Positions 8,611 to 16,967 of a DNA stretch of 64,000 bases are shown here, in pieces; the stretch's first letter is position 1, and every line of letters starts with the position of its first letter. The stretch lies in contig CAYIZP010000010.1 of assembly GCA_964367905.1 (NCBI GenBank), forward strand, positions 11,181 through 75,180. Reading direction: 5' to 3'. The DNA is from CAUPWF01 sp964367905 (GTDB lineage: Bacteria > Bacillota > Clostridia > Lachnospirales > Lachnospiraceae). Position numbers and translations under genes: made by a program. The notes beneath the pieces are model-generated. The model saw nothing but the letters and a program-made list of their open reading frames with translations, was not told the origin of the DNA and made no database searches.

Positions 8611-9159
8611 TTATAAGATCGTTCGAATCGTCTTCTCGTCTGGACTTGCAATCACGGATGAATCTAGAAACATTCCTTCCTTACCCACGACTTCTTTTGC
8701 CTTTCCAATCGCTGCTTCGACCGCTGCGACCTCTCCAGTTAATAGTAAGAACGACTTTCCACACATGCCTTTTGCAATTCGTAATTCAATCAACTCTACA
8801 ACGGCTGTCTTTGCTGCGATATCTGCTGCTACGAAGATGGAACTTGCATCATAGGTCTCTAAGATTCCTAATGCCTTCACACCCTCTACCTGTGTTGTCC
8901 CATAAATCGCTGGAAAGATGTCATCGTGAGGATTGCCTAATACAAAGCTTCCGATGAGCTGTTCTTGATTCTTATATTTTGCTACTTCGACCGCTGCATT
9001 CACCGCACTTAAATCTCCTGTGATGACTGCAATATATTTTCCTGGGCAGACTGTCTGCGCTTCCACAATATCTACTTGGGCCGCTTTCACCATCGCATCC
9101 GTTATCGTAATTCCAGAAGCCACTGTTTTTAGTTCTACCACTCCAATTGCTTTGCTCAT
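8611..9159 (-). CDS. pduT: BMC-T trimeric shell protein with Fe-S pore cysteine (PduT-like)
   Basis: 182 aa with two tandem BMC domains (about residues 3-85 and 95-180), forming a pseudohexameric trimer in the shell. Cys38 lies in TVCPGKYI, the same place as the pore Cys38 of PduT that holds a central [4Fe-4S] cluster. The ATG overlaps the stop of the PduS-like gene by 4 nt (ATGA), which links it to that flavin/Fe-S protein. Together they probably pass electrons across the shell. Strong family match; cluster content inferred. Confidence 0.92.
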   Translation of the reverse strand: MSKAIGVVELKTVASGITITDAMVKAAQVDIVEAQTVCPGKYIAVITGDLSAVNAAVEVAKYKNQEQLIGSFVLGNPHDDIFPAIYGTTQVEGVKALGILETYDASSIFVAADIAAKTAVVELIELRIAKGMCGKSFLLLTGEVAAVEAAIGKAKEVVGKEGMFLDSSVIASPDEKTIRTIL

Positions 9160-10508
9160 ACTAGTTCAATCCCCTCGTCATTTCTACACTTTTTTATTCT
9201 AACATATTTTTCTGTTACATGTACCACTTTTCCCGCGATGGAGGCATGAATATTAACACCCAAGCCTTCCCCCATCTTACCAATCACATGTCCCCGTTTA
9301 ACAAAATCCCCTTCTGCCACAATAGGTTTTGCGGGTGCTCCTATATGCTGTGACATAAATATCTTTACTGTCTCTACATCCACGCTCTCTTCCGAAAGGG
9401 GCGCATCCACATTATAACCAGACAGTCCTAGCCGCGCTTCTAGTCTTGCCTCTGGAATCTTTCGGAATGATCGACTTGATTTCACATCACTAGCCGTGAC
9501 GGTCGGGGGTTTTACTCCTGACTTTCTTAATCCATCCTTATACTCTGCCATTAAGGTTCTTGGACTTAAACTCTGTGGACAGGAATATAGTTCACATACT
9601 CCACAAGAAGAGCAGAATAGGGTATTCACAAATGGATCTGTGTCTGCAAAATCCAAGTTCGATGCCGCTCTCATAAATAGATGAGGCTCAATCGGATGTC
9701 CCAGAGCATTTCTCGGACATAGGTCTGAACACATCTGACACTGGCAACAACTCGAAGCGGTTCTCTTCATATCAATGGATGGGTTCACCTGTTTTTTTGT
9801 CACCAGATAATGATTCTGTGGCAACACCAAGATTGCATTGGTGGTTTTTGTGACTGGGTCATTTCCATCGCAGATTCTACCCATCATTGGGCCCCCCACA
9901 AAATAGACTGGATCCTCTGTCGTACAATTGCCTGCTAGGGCAACCACTTCCTTGATTGTACATCCAATTGGCACGCGTACGGTCTTCGGATTCTCTACCT
10001 CTGCTACCACCGAAATCACCTTATCTGTCACTGGTTTTTTATACTCAATTGCCTGATATATATTATAAACTGTCTCTACATTAAACACTGCGATTCCCTC
10101 TTCGATGGGTAGTCCACCAGGACGAACAACTTTCCCTGTTGCCTCATAGATCATCACAACCTCGTCGCCCATAGGATAGACTCCCTCTAAGAGTTTTATC
10201 TCTACCTTGGAGAATTCGTCCACACAAGACCTCAGAGCTTGTATGGTTGACTTATATTCTTCTTTCACACAGATAATCGCTTGCTTAGCACCTACGGCAT
10301 CTGCCAGCATTTGAAATGTTTTTGTAATCTCAAATGCGTAACGCTCTAATAATTGCCTGTGTAATTTCAAGAGCGGCTCACACTCAGCACAATTCAATAA
10401 AATTGTCTCTGCACGTTCATCCAACTTCACATAAGTCGGGAATCCAGCTCCGCCAGCTCCTACTATTCCATTTTCACGTACTAGCTCTTTTAACAACTTA
10501 AGTTCCAT
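9156..10508 (-). CDS. pduS: PduS/RnfC-like flavin and Fe-S electron-transfer protein
   Basis: About 450 aa. N-terminal RnfC/Nqo1-like NADH/FMN domain (IVGAGGAGFPTYVKL near residue 15), an SLBB-like region, two 4Fe-4S motifs (CCQCQMCSDLCP and CSSCGVCELYSCP) in the middle, and a C-terminal biotinyl-like RnfC domain. In Pdu compartments PduS reduces cobalamin; here the dehydratase is B12-free, so its electrons must serve something else. The reading frame opens with GTG at 10532, but the ATG at 10508 has a GGAG site and is preferred. It follows the EutN-like gene closely and overlaps pduT. Confidence 0.9.
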   Translation of the reverse strand: MELKLLKELVRENGIVGAGGAGFPTYVKLDERAETILLNCAECEPLLKLHRQLLERYAFEITKTFQMLADAVGAKQAIICVKEEYKSTIQALRSCVDEFSKVEIKLLEGVYPMGDEVVMIYEATGKVVRPGGLPIEEGIAVFNVETVYNIYQAIEYKKPVTDKVISVVAEVENPKTVRVPIGCTIKEVVALAGNCTTEDPVYFVGGPMMGRICDGNDPVTKTTNAILVLPQNHYLVTKKQVNPSIDMKRTASSCCQCQMCSDLCPRNALGHPIEPHLFMRAASNLDFADTDPFVNTLFCSSCGVCELYSCPQSLSPRTLMAEYKDGLRKSGVKPPTVTASDVKSSRSFRKIPEARLEARLGLSGYNVDAPLSEESVDVETVKIFMSQHIGAPAKPIVAEGDFVKRGHVIGKMGEGLGVNIHASIAGKVVHVTEKYVRIKKCRNDEGIELV

Positions 10509-10539
10509 GTGCCAATTCACTCCGTCTCTCACTCTGCCT

Positions 10540-10794
10540 TTATAATTCGTCTACGATTCCAACAATTGCAGCATCAATTGGCGCTTGCTCTAGTCCACAT
10601 CCAATTCTCGCTGCACTGCCCTGTGCTACTAACACGATTTCACCAATTCCGGCTCCTACATTATCTATGGCAACTAGCTGATTGGTGGATGTGCCCATCT
10701 TATCCATAGGCTCAATAATCATGAATTTATTGCCGATTAATTTCTCATTCTTTCTTGTCGCGATTACACTGCCTATCACCTTACCAATTATCAT
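10540..10794 (-). CDS. EutN/CcmL-family pentameric vertex protein
   Basis: 84 aa, the usual length for BMC-P proteins. It begins MIIGKVIGSVIATRKNEKL and contains DNVGAGIGEIVLVAQGSAAR, the family beta-barrel signature. Pentamers cap the twelve vertices of the shell. It sits between pduL and pduS on the minus strand. This is the only vertex protein in the locus, so it should be needed for closure. Confidence 0.95.
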   Translation of the reverse strand: MIIGKVIGSVIATRKNEKLIGNKFMIIEPMDKMGTSTNQLVAIDNVGAGIGEIVLVAQGSAARIGCGLEQAPIDAAIVGIVDEL

Positions 10795-10821
10795 AGTGTG
10801 CCTCCTTTAGAACTTATGATA

Positions 10822-11469
10822 TTATTTCATAATCATAACTGACTGCCCCGTACCTATCTTACAGGCATTGGCTTCATCTGTATCAATATGCATTTCTAAT
10901 GTATAACTCTCATCTACTCTTATCTTCACATGGTTTAATATAATTCCACGTTCACTATCAATTTTAACTTTTACTTCCTGTCCATCCTGTACTCCAGCTG
11001 CCATCGCATCTTTTGGAGACATGTGAATATGTCTCATCGCGATGATACACCCTTCGGTAAGATAAACGGATCCCTTTGGTCCAACAACTGCGATTGGTGC
11101 AGACCCTGCTGTATTTCCTGACTCTCGAATCGGAGCCTTAATGCCTAACTTAATGGCATCGGTTGCTGAAATCTCCAGTTGTGATGCCTTTCTCACTGGT
11201 CCTAAGATTCTAACATTCTCTATAGCTCTAAGCTTTATACCTACGATGGTAACCATTTCATTTGAAGCATATTGGCCACCCATAAGTTCTTTTTTCTTCG
11301 TTAATTGGTATCCTTCTCCGAACAACACATCTACATGCTCTTGCGTCAGATGAATGTGTCTTGCGGATACTCCGACAGGAACTAAGAATCCCATCTCATT
11401 TTTCTCTTCTTTTTTGTCTAGAATATCGACTACCATTCTAGTGATTAACTCTACTTGATTTGTCTCCAT
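10822..11469 (-). CDS. pduL: PduL-type phosphate propanoyltransferase
   Basis: About 215 aa. It converts propionyl-CoA and phosphate to propionyl-phosphate and CoA inside the compartment, recycling CoA for the aldehyde dehydrogenase. Two metal-binding motifs are visible, SARHIHL and MRHIHM, with HIDTDEANA near the end, typical of the two-barrel PduL fold. The N-terminus (VELITRMVVDIL) is an amphipathic helix like an encapsulation peptide. The frame opens with GTG at 11481; the ATG at 11469 with an AGGTG site is preferred. A palindromic hairpin separates it from the shell gene upstream. Confidence 0.93.
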   Translation of the reverse strand: METNQVELITRMVVDILDKKEEKNEMGFLVPVGVSARHIHLTQEHVDVLFGEGYQLTKKKELMGGQYASNEMVTIVGIKLRAIENVRILGPVRKASQLEISATDAIKLGIKAPIRESGNTAGSAPIAVVGPKGSVYLTEGCIIAMRHIHMSPKDAMAAGVQDGQEVKVKIDSERGIILNHVKIRVDESYTLEMHIDTDEANACKIGTGQSVMIMK

Positions 11470-11511
11470 AATGCTATGCACCTGCTCTCTTCGCGGTTTA
11501 TCTTAAACACA

Positions 11512-11535
11512 AAGGGTATGGCATGCCATACCCTT
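11512..11535 (-). other. Perfect palindrome behind a BMC-H shell gene
   Basis: A 24-nt exact palindrome (AAGGGTATGG pairing with CCATACCCTT around CATG) lies 13 nt after the shell-gene stop and before pduL. In the mRNA it is followed only by a weak U-rich stretch. It may stabilise the shell-protein message or attenuate reading into pduL. Confidence 0.6.
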
Positions 11536-11547
11536 CCCATACAGAAT

Positions 11548-11826
11548 TTACTTTACTTTTGGTAAAATCACTTCTACATCTGTGTGTGGTCTTGGGATTA
11601 CATGTGTTGCCACTAATTCACCTAAGTTCGCTGCGCTTGCTGCTCCAGCTTCCACCGATGATTTTACTGCTCCAACATCTCCACGTACCATAACTGTTAC
11701 AAGTCCAGAACCGATTTTCTCTGTTCCCACTAATGTTACATTTGCTGATTTGCACATTGCGTCTGCTGCTTCAATTGCTGCTACTAATCCTCTTGTTTCT
11801 ACCATTCCTAATGCTTCTTGTGCCAT
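11548..11826 (-). CDS. BMC-H hexameric shell protein (PduA/PduJ-like)
   Basis: 92 aa single BMC domain (ALGMVETRGLVAAIEAADAM, then VRGDVGAV and THVIPRPHTDVE). It makes the main hexagonal shell tiles. It is very similar to the 91-aa shell protein encoded at 12188, with which it may form mixed sheets. The near-duplicate pair probably arose by tandem duplication with a third, more diverged BMC-H gene lying between them. Confidence 0.96.
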   Translation of the reverse strand: MAQEALGMVETRGLVAAIEAADAMCKSANVTLVGTEKIGSGLVTVMVRGDVGAVKSSVEAGAASAANLGELVATHVIPRPHTDVEVILPKVK

Positions 11827-11856
11827 TTCTTCGTCCTCCTTTATTCAACTTCTTGT

Positions 11857-12162
11857 TTACTTGCTCTCTACTTCCTGCTTCTTAAATCTACTTGCACTCA
11901 ACTCAATCAATCTTACAATTTCTTCATGAGGGCTTGCGATAATTCCGGATTGTACCGGTTTCTTAATTGCGTGCGCCTTAGCCGCTTCTATCGCTTCAGT
12001 TACCGCCGCCACATCTCCACTGACTACAACGGTTGCTAACCTTCCGCCTAACTTTCTCTCCCATGTTGCCAATTCAACATCAGCTGTCTTACACATGATA
12101 TCAAGTGCATCCATTGCAGCAACTACACCTACAATTTCTATAAATCCGTATGATTTACTCAT
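11857..12162 (-). CDS. BMC-H shell protein, diverged with charged tail
   Basis: 101 aa. A BMC domain (YGFIEIVGVVAAMDALDIM, VVSGDVAAVTEAIEAA) is followed by a Lys/Glu-rich tail (SRFKKQEVESK) absent from its neighbours. The pore-side loop also differs (TWERKLGGRL), so its pore chemistry should differ from the PduA-like tiles. It may be a minor tile for a specific metabolite or for docking. Confidence 0.93.
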   Translation of the reverse strand: MSKSYGFIEIVGVVAAMDALDIMCKTADVELATWERKLGGRLATVVVSGDVAAVTEAIEAAKAHAIKKPVQSGIIASPHEEIVRLIELSASRFKKQEVESK

Positions 12163-12187
12163 GAATCAACTCTCCTAACACATCGAT

Positions 12188-12463
12188 TTAAACGGTTGGT
12201 AAAATCTTCTCTACATCTGTGTGTGGTCTTGGAATTACATGTGTTGCTACTAACTCTCCCAATCTAGATGCTGCTGCCGATCCACTCTCTACTGCTGCCT
12301 TCACCGCTCCTACGTCTCCACGTACCATAACTGTTACTAATCCTGAACCAATTTTCTCTGTTCCTACCAATGCAACCTCTGCCGATTTTGTCATTGCATC
12401 TGCTGCCTCGATTGCTGCTGTGAGTCCTCTTGTTTCTACCATTCCTAATGCTTCTTGTGCCAT
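12188..12463 (-). CDS. BMC-H hexameric shell protein (PduA/PduJ-like)
   Basis: 91 aa, nearly the same as the protein at 11548: MAQEALGMVETRGLTAAIEAAD..., ending HTDVEKILPTV. It is a major shell tile. It follows an intergenic stretch of about 130 bp that contains a truncated copy of the dispersed repeat described below, unusual spacing for this tightly packed operon. Confidence 0.96.
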   Translation of the reverse strand: MAQEALGMVETRGLTAAIEAADAMTKSAEVALVGTEKIGSGLVTVMVRGDVGAVKAAVESGSAAASRLGELVATHVIPRPHTDVEKILPTV

Positions 12464-12542
12464 TTTATTATCCTCCGATTTTTATATTTGTTATTTTATT
12501 TTAATTCTATATCAAACCTCTGTGTTTGCGCAAGCTTAATTC

Positions 12543-12590
12543 GTAACTATTCAGCCTAAACATCTCGGATGGATCACTGCGTGATCTGTT
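12543..12590 (-). repeat. Truncated copy of the structured intergenic repeat
   Basis: 48 nt that match, in reverse orientation, the last part of the repeats at 16968 and 55085: the terminal GTAACTATTCAGCC, then AAACATCTCGGATGG and the GATCAC...GTGATC hairpin. It begins a few nt after the stop of the BMC-H gene at 12594, inside the BMC operon. The 5' two thirds of the element are missing. Confidence 0.85.
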
Positions 12591-12593
12591 CCA

Positions 12594-12908
12594 TTAATTC
12601 TTGTCAAACGCATTGAGCTTTAACATTTTCTCTGTATCTCCTGTCGGTCTTGGAATTATGTGATGCTGTACAATTCCACCGATTTCGTTTGCCTTATTCA
12701 TCGCTGCTTCCATGGCTGCCTCTACGTCTGTTACGCTACCGCGAAACTTCACGGTAACCAATAGTGGTACTTCCAATTCATCCGCGTTTCCTGGCTTGTT
12801 TTTATCGAAATGTTCTAGTGTTACATTCGCCGCCTTGCATCCTGCGTCTCCCGCAATAAATGCACAAGTCAGTCCGAACACTTCTAAAATTCCTACTGCT
12901 TCACCCAT
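12594..12908 (-). CDS. BMC-H shell protein with insertion
   Basis: 104 aa. The BMC domain is recognisable (AVGILEVFGLTCAFIAGD, HHIIPRPTGDTEKML) but has about 10 extra residues (FDKNKPGNADELEVPLL) between the second helix and the central strand, and several cysteines. Such inserted tiles often occur once per GRM locus and may alter the pore or bind cargo. It is the first shell gene after the alcohol dehydrogenase gene. Confidence 0.93.
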   Translation of the reverse strand: MGEAVGILEVFGLTCAFIAGDAGCKAANVTLEHFDKNKPGNADELEVPLLVTVKFRGSVTDVEAAMEAAMNKANEIGGIVQHHIIPRPTGDTEKMLKLNAFDKN

Positions 12909-12923
12909 AAGTTCACCTCATAT

Positions 12924-14132
12924 CTATTGATTAATGATGGCAATCTTAAGACCTGTCATTTCTAGGTTTTTCTTATGCCCTTCGTTAATCTCATCTAATG
13001 AATAGGTGTCTGTAATCAACTTCTCCAATGGAAGTCCGATTCCTTTGGCTCTCTTCAAGAAATCAAATGTTGTCGCGTAATCTCTGAGTGTATATACCCA
13101 AGATCCTACTGTTGTGATTTCCTTTGCACAGATGTCAAAGTGTGGATTAATAGTTGCATCTCCACCGTTAATGAAGAATCCTAGCTCGCATAATCCTCCG
13201 CCATTACGGATGAATTTATAGATATTTGCATGAGCGATTGGATTTCCTGTACACTGGAATGCAAAGTCTGCAAGATGTCCATCAAACTTCTCTGCTACTG
13301 CTCCCGCTAACGCCTCTACACCTTTATGTTCCATGAAGTTTACCGACTGCATCGCTCCCATTTCTTTTGCGAATTCTAAACGTTGTGCATTGCCATCAAC
13401 TGCTACGATATTCTCAATTCCCATTGTGCGAAGCACTGCGATACAAAGCAAGCCGATTGGTCCACAGCCTTGTACTGCCACTCTTGAGTTGAATCTTAAG
13501 ATTCCTGTTGTTTTTGCTCGCTCTACTGCATGGATAAGTACTGCTGCTGGTTCGATTAAGATTCTTGAATATAAATCCAATTCGCTTACATTGAAGATCG
13601 TTGAACCTCCTCTGATTACAATATAGTCAGCGAACCAACCATTTAAGTGAACATCATCATCTGGTAGCAATCCATATACATCGGCTCCACCTACATTTTG
13701 CTTGTTTAGGTCAAACATAGTGATGTCTGGATTGTCCTTGAAGATCATACATGAAACAACTTTGTCCCCAACCTTTAGGTCTTTTCCAGCACTATCTTTC
13801 TTCACATTCTTGCCCATCTTAACGATTTCTCCAGTACCCTCATGTCCTAGTACAATCGGAATCAATCCAAATGGATCATTTTTGAATTCATGTGCATCTG
13901 TTCCACAGATTCCACAGCCTTCTACTTTTACCAAGATATCTTCATCACCAAGTTCTGGGATTGGGAATTCTTTGATCTCATATTTTTCAAGTTCTGTTAG
14001 CATTGCCGCTTTAGATGTCGCTGGAATCGTTTTTTCCGCTCCACCTACTGGCTGACTTCCGCCTGCTTGGGTTGTCATGTTTGCTAACACTTGCTTCACA
14101 ATTTCTTCTATATTTACATTTGTGTTATTCAT
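12924..14132 (-). CDS. Zn-dependent medium-chain alcohol dehydrogenase with N-terminal encapsulation peptide
   Basis: About 402 aa. An N-terminal amphipathic helix (NIEEIVKQVLANM) and a Gly/Pro/Thr linker precede the MDR enzyme: catalytic Zn motif GCGICGTDAHEF and GHEGTGEIV, Rossmann motif VQGCGPIGLLC. The usual four-Cys structural zinc loop is absent. It probably reduces propionaldehyde to propanol (or lactaldehyde to propanediol) and regenerates NAD+ inside the compartment. I prefer the ATG at 14132, with GGAG just upstream, over the opening at 14159 that would overlap the aldehyde dehydrogenase gene. Confidence 0.92.
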   Translation of the reverse strand: MNNTNVNIEEIVKQVLANMTTQAGGSQPVGGAEKTIPATSKAAMLTELEKYEIKEFPIPELGDEDILVKVEGCGICGTDAHEFKNDPFGLIPIVLGHEGTGEIVKMGKNVKKDSAGKDLKVGDKVVSCMIFKDNPDITMFDLNKQNVGGADVYGLLPDDDVHLNGWFADYIVIRGGSTIFNVSELDLYSRILIEPAAVLIHAVERAKTTGILRFNSRVAVQGCGPIGLLCIAVLRTMGIENIVAVDGNAQRLEFAKEMGAMQSVNFMEHKGVEALAGAVAEKFDGHLADFAFQCTGNPIAHANIYKFIRNGGGLCELGFFINGGDATINPHFDICAKEITTVGSWVYTLRDYATTFDFLKRAKGIGLPLEKLITDTYSLDEINEGHKKNLEMTGLKIAIINQ

Positions 14133-14146
14133 CTTCTCCACCTTTC

Positions 14147-15535
14147 CTATCGAATGCATAGGCTATCTTGCATTACACATTTTCTTCTCTTCGTAAATGT
14201 GCTCGCACTCGTAAGCCCCTCACCGGTTCTGCTTGCAATGGTAAATGTACAAATTCCTTCTCCACCAAATCCAAGTGCTGCATAGGATGGACCATTCTTC
14301 ACCAAGATTGCCGTATCCAGTGTTCTTGCGTAGTGAGTGATTCGATCCACATTCTTCGAATGAATGTGTGCAGAGTGGCGATTCCCATGCTCTAACCATA
14401 GAGCCGCTTCTACCCCTTCTTCAAAATCCTTCACTGGAACAATTCCTAGGATTGGCATCATCAATTCTTCTTCAATCAATGGATGCTCTTTTGGACCTTT
14501 GAAAATAATACAGCGAATGTTATCTGGTACGGATACTCCAATCATTGCTAATAATGTCTTTGCATCTCGTCCAACACAGTCACGATTCAATGTTCCCTTC
14601 TTGAGAACTGTAGCAGTTAACTTCTCTTGCTCCTCTTGTGAAACAAGATAACACCCTTGCTCTTTTACCATATAGTGCATCAATTCGTCTACAATCTCTT
14701 CCATCGCCACAACTTCTTTTTCCGCAATACATGGTAGATTGTTGTCAAATGTACAACCGTTTACAATATCCTCCGCAGCTTTTCTAATATCAGCTGTTTC
14801 GTCTACGAGAACTGGCGGATTTCCTGCTCCTGCTCCAATTCCTCGCTTTCCGGATGAAAGCACTGCTGTTACAACTCCCGGACCCCCTGTCGCTGCAATC
14901 AATGGAATATCTGGGTGCTTCATCATGATGTTACTGGATTCCATGGTCGGCTTCTCCACAGTTACTGCCACATTGTCTGGTCCTCCAGCTTCGATTGACG
15001 CCTCGTTAATCATATTAACTGCGAAAATCGATGTCTTTGCTGCTGCTGGATGTGGACAAAATACAACTGTATTTCCTCCTGCTATCATCCCCATAGAATT
15101 GCAGATTACTGTCTCACTTGGATTCGTAGATGGTGTAATTGCACCAATCACTCCAAATGGTCCCATCTCAATCAATGTCAATCCTCTATCCCCTGATAAT
15201 GCTTCTGTTTTGATATCTTCTGTTCCTGGTGTCTTCTCTGCAACTAAGTGATGCTTCAAGATTTTATCTCCCACATTCCCCATTCCAGTTTCGTCAACAG
15301 CCATTCTCGCTAATATTTCCGCATTCTCTTTTGTCTTTCTACGAATGATGCTCATCATTCGTTCCCTTTGATCCATGGTCAGCCTTCTCACAACTGTCTG
15401 CGCTTTTTTCGCTGCCGCAATTGCTTCATTCATGTCTGCGAACACGCCATGTTTCCCAGTCGGTTGCTGTGCAATCTCCATCTTGGCCATCACTTGCTGG
15501 ACAATCGCTTGCACTTGTTTCTCATCTATTGACAC
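14147..15535 (-). CDS. pduP: CoA-acylating aldehyde dehydrogenase (PduP/EutE-like)
   Basis: 462 aa. It oxidises propionaldehyde with NAD+ and CoA to propionyl-CoA. The catalytic Cys269 lies in FDNNLPCIAEKE. The first 18 residues (DEKQVQAIVQQVMAKM) form the classic amphipathic encapsulation helix, joined by a short linker to the enzyme starting near residue 30. The start overlaps the preceding PduO-C-like gene by 10 nt. Function is well supported; aldehyde preference is inferred from the locus. Confidence 0.95.
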   Translation of the reverse strand: MSIDEKQVQAIVQQVMAKMEIAQQPTGKHGVFADMNEAIAAAKKAQTVVRRLTMDQRERMMSIIRRKTKENAEILARMAVDETGMGNVGDKILKHHLVAEKTPGTEDIKTEALSGDRGLTLIEMGPFGVIGAITPSTNPSETVICNSMGMIAGGNTVVFCPHPAAAKTSIFAVNMINEASIEAGGPDNVAVTVEKPTMESSNIMMKHPDIPLIAATGGPGVVTAVLSSGKRGIGAGAGNPPVLVDETADIRKAAEDIVNGCTFDNNLPCIAEKEVVAMEEIVDELMHYMVKEQGCYLVSQEEQEKLTATVLKKGTLNRDCVGRDAKTLLAMIGVSVPDNIRCIIFKGPKEHPLIEEELMMPILGIVPVKDFEEGVEAALWLEHGNRHSAHIHSKNVDRITHYARTLDTAILVKNGPSYAALGFGGEGICTFTIASRTGEGLTSASTFTKRRKCVMQDSLCIR

Positions 15536-16008
15536 GAGATTACCTCCTCAAATATTTTTTTGCCAAAACGTGCTAAATCTGTATCTTGCTCTGCCGTTCC
15601 ACCACTCACTCCTAAAGCGCCTACTATTTGGTCTCCTACTTTGAGCGGCTCTCCTCCACCGAAGATTACAATCTTCCCATTGTTGGTAAATTGAATTCCG
15701 TATAAGGATTCGCCTGGCTGTGCTAGTCTCCCCAGAACGTCCGTCGGCATCTGGAATGCAATCGCTGTGTAAGTCTTGTTGACTGCCACATCGTAGCTTC
15801 CCATATATGCTCCGTCCATACTGTGAACCGCAATTGCTTGTCCCGCTTCATTGGACACTGCAATCACTACCGACATTCCCAACTCACTTGCCTTTTCCTC
15901 TATCCTTGCAATCAATGTCTTTGCTTTATCTAGTGTCATCTTAGGAACAGCACCTTGTAACTGCTGATATACAGATTTTACAACTTCTTTGATGATTTCC
16001 TCTTTCAT
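15526..16008 (-). CDS. PduO C-terminal / GlcG-HbpS-like protein
   Basis: 160 aa. A helical N-terminus (IIKEVVKSVYQQLQG) resembling an encapsulation peptide is followed by the GlcG/HbpS fold (VVIAVSNEAGQAIAVHSMDG, ending GALGVSGGTAEQDTDLA). The family is a heme- or small-molecule-binding domain found alone in many glycyl-radical compartments, but its role there is not established. The neighbours are the aldolase (27 bp upstream) and the aldehyde dehydrogenase (overlap). A redox or cofactor-buffering role is a guess. Confidence 0.88.
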   Translation of the reverse strand: MKEEIIKEVVKSVYQQLQGAVPKMTLDKAKTLIARIEEKASELGMSVVIAVSNEAGQAIAVHSMDGAYMGSYDVAVNKTYTAIAFQMPTDVLGRLAQPGESLYGIQFTNNGKIVIFGGGEPLKVGDQIVGALGVSGGTAEQDTDLARFGKKIFEEVISCQ

Positions 16009-16035
16009 GAAAACCTCTTATTTTCCGATGCGGAA

Positions 16036-16833
16036 TTACATTCCCAATTGTTCCATTACTTTTTTAGTTACAGAAGCAATCAAGTCTGCATCTGTGCTTC
16101 CTGATGTTCCACATGAGCATCCCCCACCATTGTTATGGCAGCTAGATTTTCCTGTATTTGGACACAAATCAGCTGGATGCTTTCCTGGTAATCCCATTTG
16201 TCTTCTAATCTCATATAATTTTTGAATTTGTTCCTTGTCGAATTCTTTTGGTCCGCCAAGCATTTTTGCTTTGTATAATAATTCAGCATAGAACTCTACA
16301 GATTCCATCTTGTGATATGCTGAAAGTAAGTCAACACTCCATGTCAATGCTCCGTGACTCTCAAGAAGAACTGCATCATAGTATGGAAGATACTTCTCTA
16401 AGTTATCTGGAATCTCTACTGTAGATGGTGTACCATATTCAGAAATAGGAACACATCCTAGAGCGATTACTGCCTCTGGCATAATTGGTTGCGTCAGTGG
16501 AATTCCTGCAATCGCAAAACTTGTTGCAAATGTTGGATGCGCATGTACCACTGCACCTACATCTGGTCTCTTCTCATAAACACGCATATGCATTTTGATC
16601 TCTGATGAAGGCTTAAATCCTTTGTTTGCTTGGATTACATTTCCGTTTCTATCTACTTTACAGATATATTCTGGTGTCATAAATCCTTTTGATACACCTG
16701 TTGGTGTACATAAGAATTCATTGTCATTTAATTTTACAGAGAAGTTTCCGTCATTTGCTGCAACCATGTTGCGATCATACACCCTTCTCCCGATTTCACA
16801 CATTTGTTTTTTGATTTCGTATTCGTTTAACAT
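16036..16833 (-). CDS. Class II aldolase (fuculose-/rhamnulose-1-phosphate type) with C-terminal encapsulation peptide
   Basis: 265 aa, against about 215 for free FucA. Zn ligands His97, His99 (VVHAHP) and His160 (LESHGA) and catalytic Glu78 (PSSEIK) are visible. It should split L-fuculose- or L-rhamnulose-1-phosphate into DHAP and L-lactaldehyde. The extra C-terminus is a Cys/Gly-rich linker (SSCHNNGGGCSCG) and an amphipathic helix (DADLIASVTKKVMEQLGM), so it is probably housed in the compartment. It is the first gene of the large BMC operon, with AAGGAGG before the ATG and a consensus promoter. This gene marks the locus as fucose/rhamnose (GRM5) type. Confidence 0.94.
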   Translation of the reverse strand: MLNEYEIKKQMCEIGRRVYDRNMVAANDGNFSVKLNDNEFLCTPTGVSKGFMTPEYICKVDRNGNVIQANKGFKPSSEIKMHMRVYEKRPDVGAVVHAHPTFATSFAIAGIPLTQPIMPEAVIALGCVPISEYGTPSTVEIPDNLEKYLPYYDAVLLESHGALTWSVDLLSAYHKMESVEFYAELLYKAKMLGGPKEFDKEQIQKLYEIRRQMGLPGKHPADLCPNTGKSSCHNNGGGCSCGTSGSTDADLIASVTKKVMEQLGM

Positions 16834-16887
16834 CTAACTAAGTCCTCCTTGACTGTATTTTATTGGTTTTATGTGGTTTGCTTTATA

Positions 16888-16916
16888 ATTATATCTTTAT
16901 TTTGTTTGTTTGTCAA
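16888..16916 (-). promoter_or_regulatory. SigA-type promoter of the aldolase-BMC operon
   Basis: Minus strand TTGACA (16911-16916), exactly 17 bp, TATAAT (16888-16893): a full consensus match. The leader to the aldolase ATG is about 48 nt. Confidence 0.85.
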
Positions 16917-16934
16917 TCTTTTTCGTTGTTTTTC

Positions 16935-16960
16935 TGTGGTTTTTGTGTGGTTTTATGTGG
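16935..16960 (-). promoter_or_regulatory. Helically phased CCACA direct repeats upstream of the BMC promoter
   Basis: CCACA occurs three times on the minus strand (plus-strand TGTGG at 16935, 16946 and 16956), 10-11 bp apart, just upstream of the -35 box, with another AAACCACATAAAACC downstream of -10 (16864-16880). AAACCACA is also the core of the inverted repeat at the dehydratase promoter, so one regulator may bind both. Confidence 0.55.
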
Positions 16961-16967
16961 AAATTTC

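Noticed and set aside
8472..8957. 161-codon plus-strand frame across the DeoR-PduT junction
   Set aside because: Covers the complementary strand of two clear genes and their gap; no family features.
14739..15251. 170-codon plus-strand frame opposite the aldehyde dehydrogenase gene
   Set aside because: Mirror of a strongly conserved minus-strand gene; no ribosome site, no recognisable motif.
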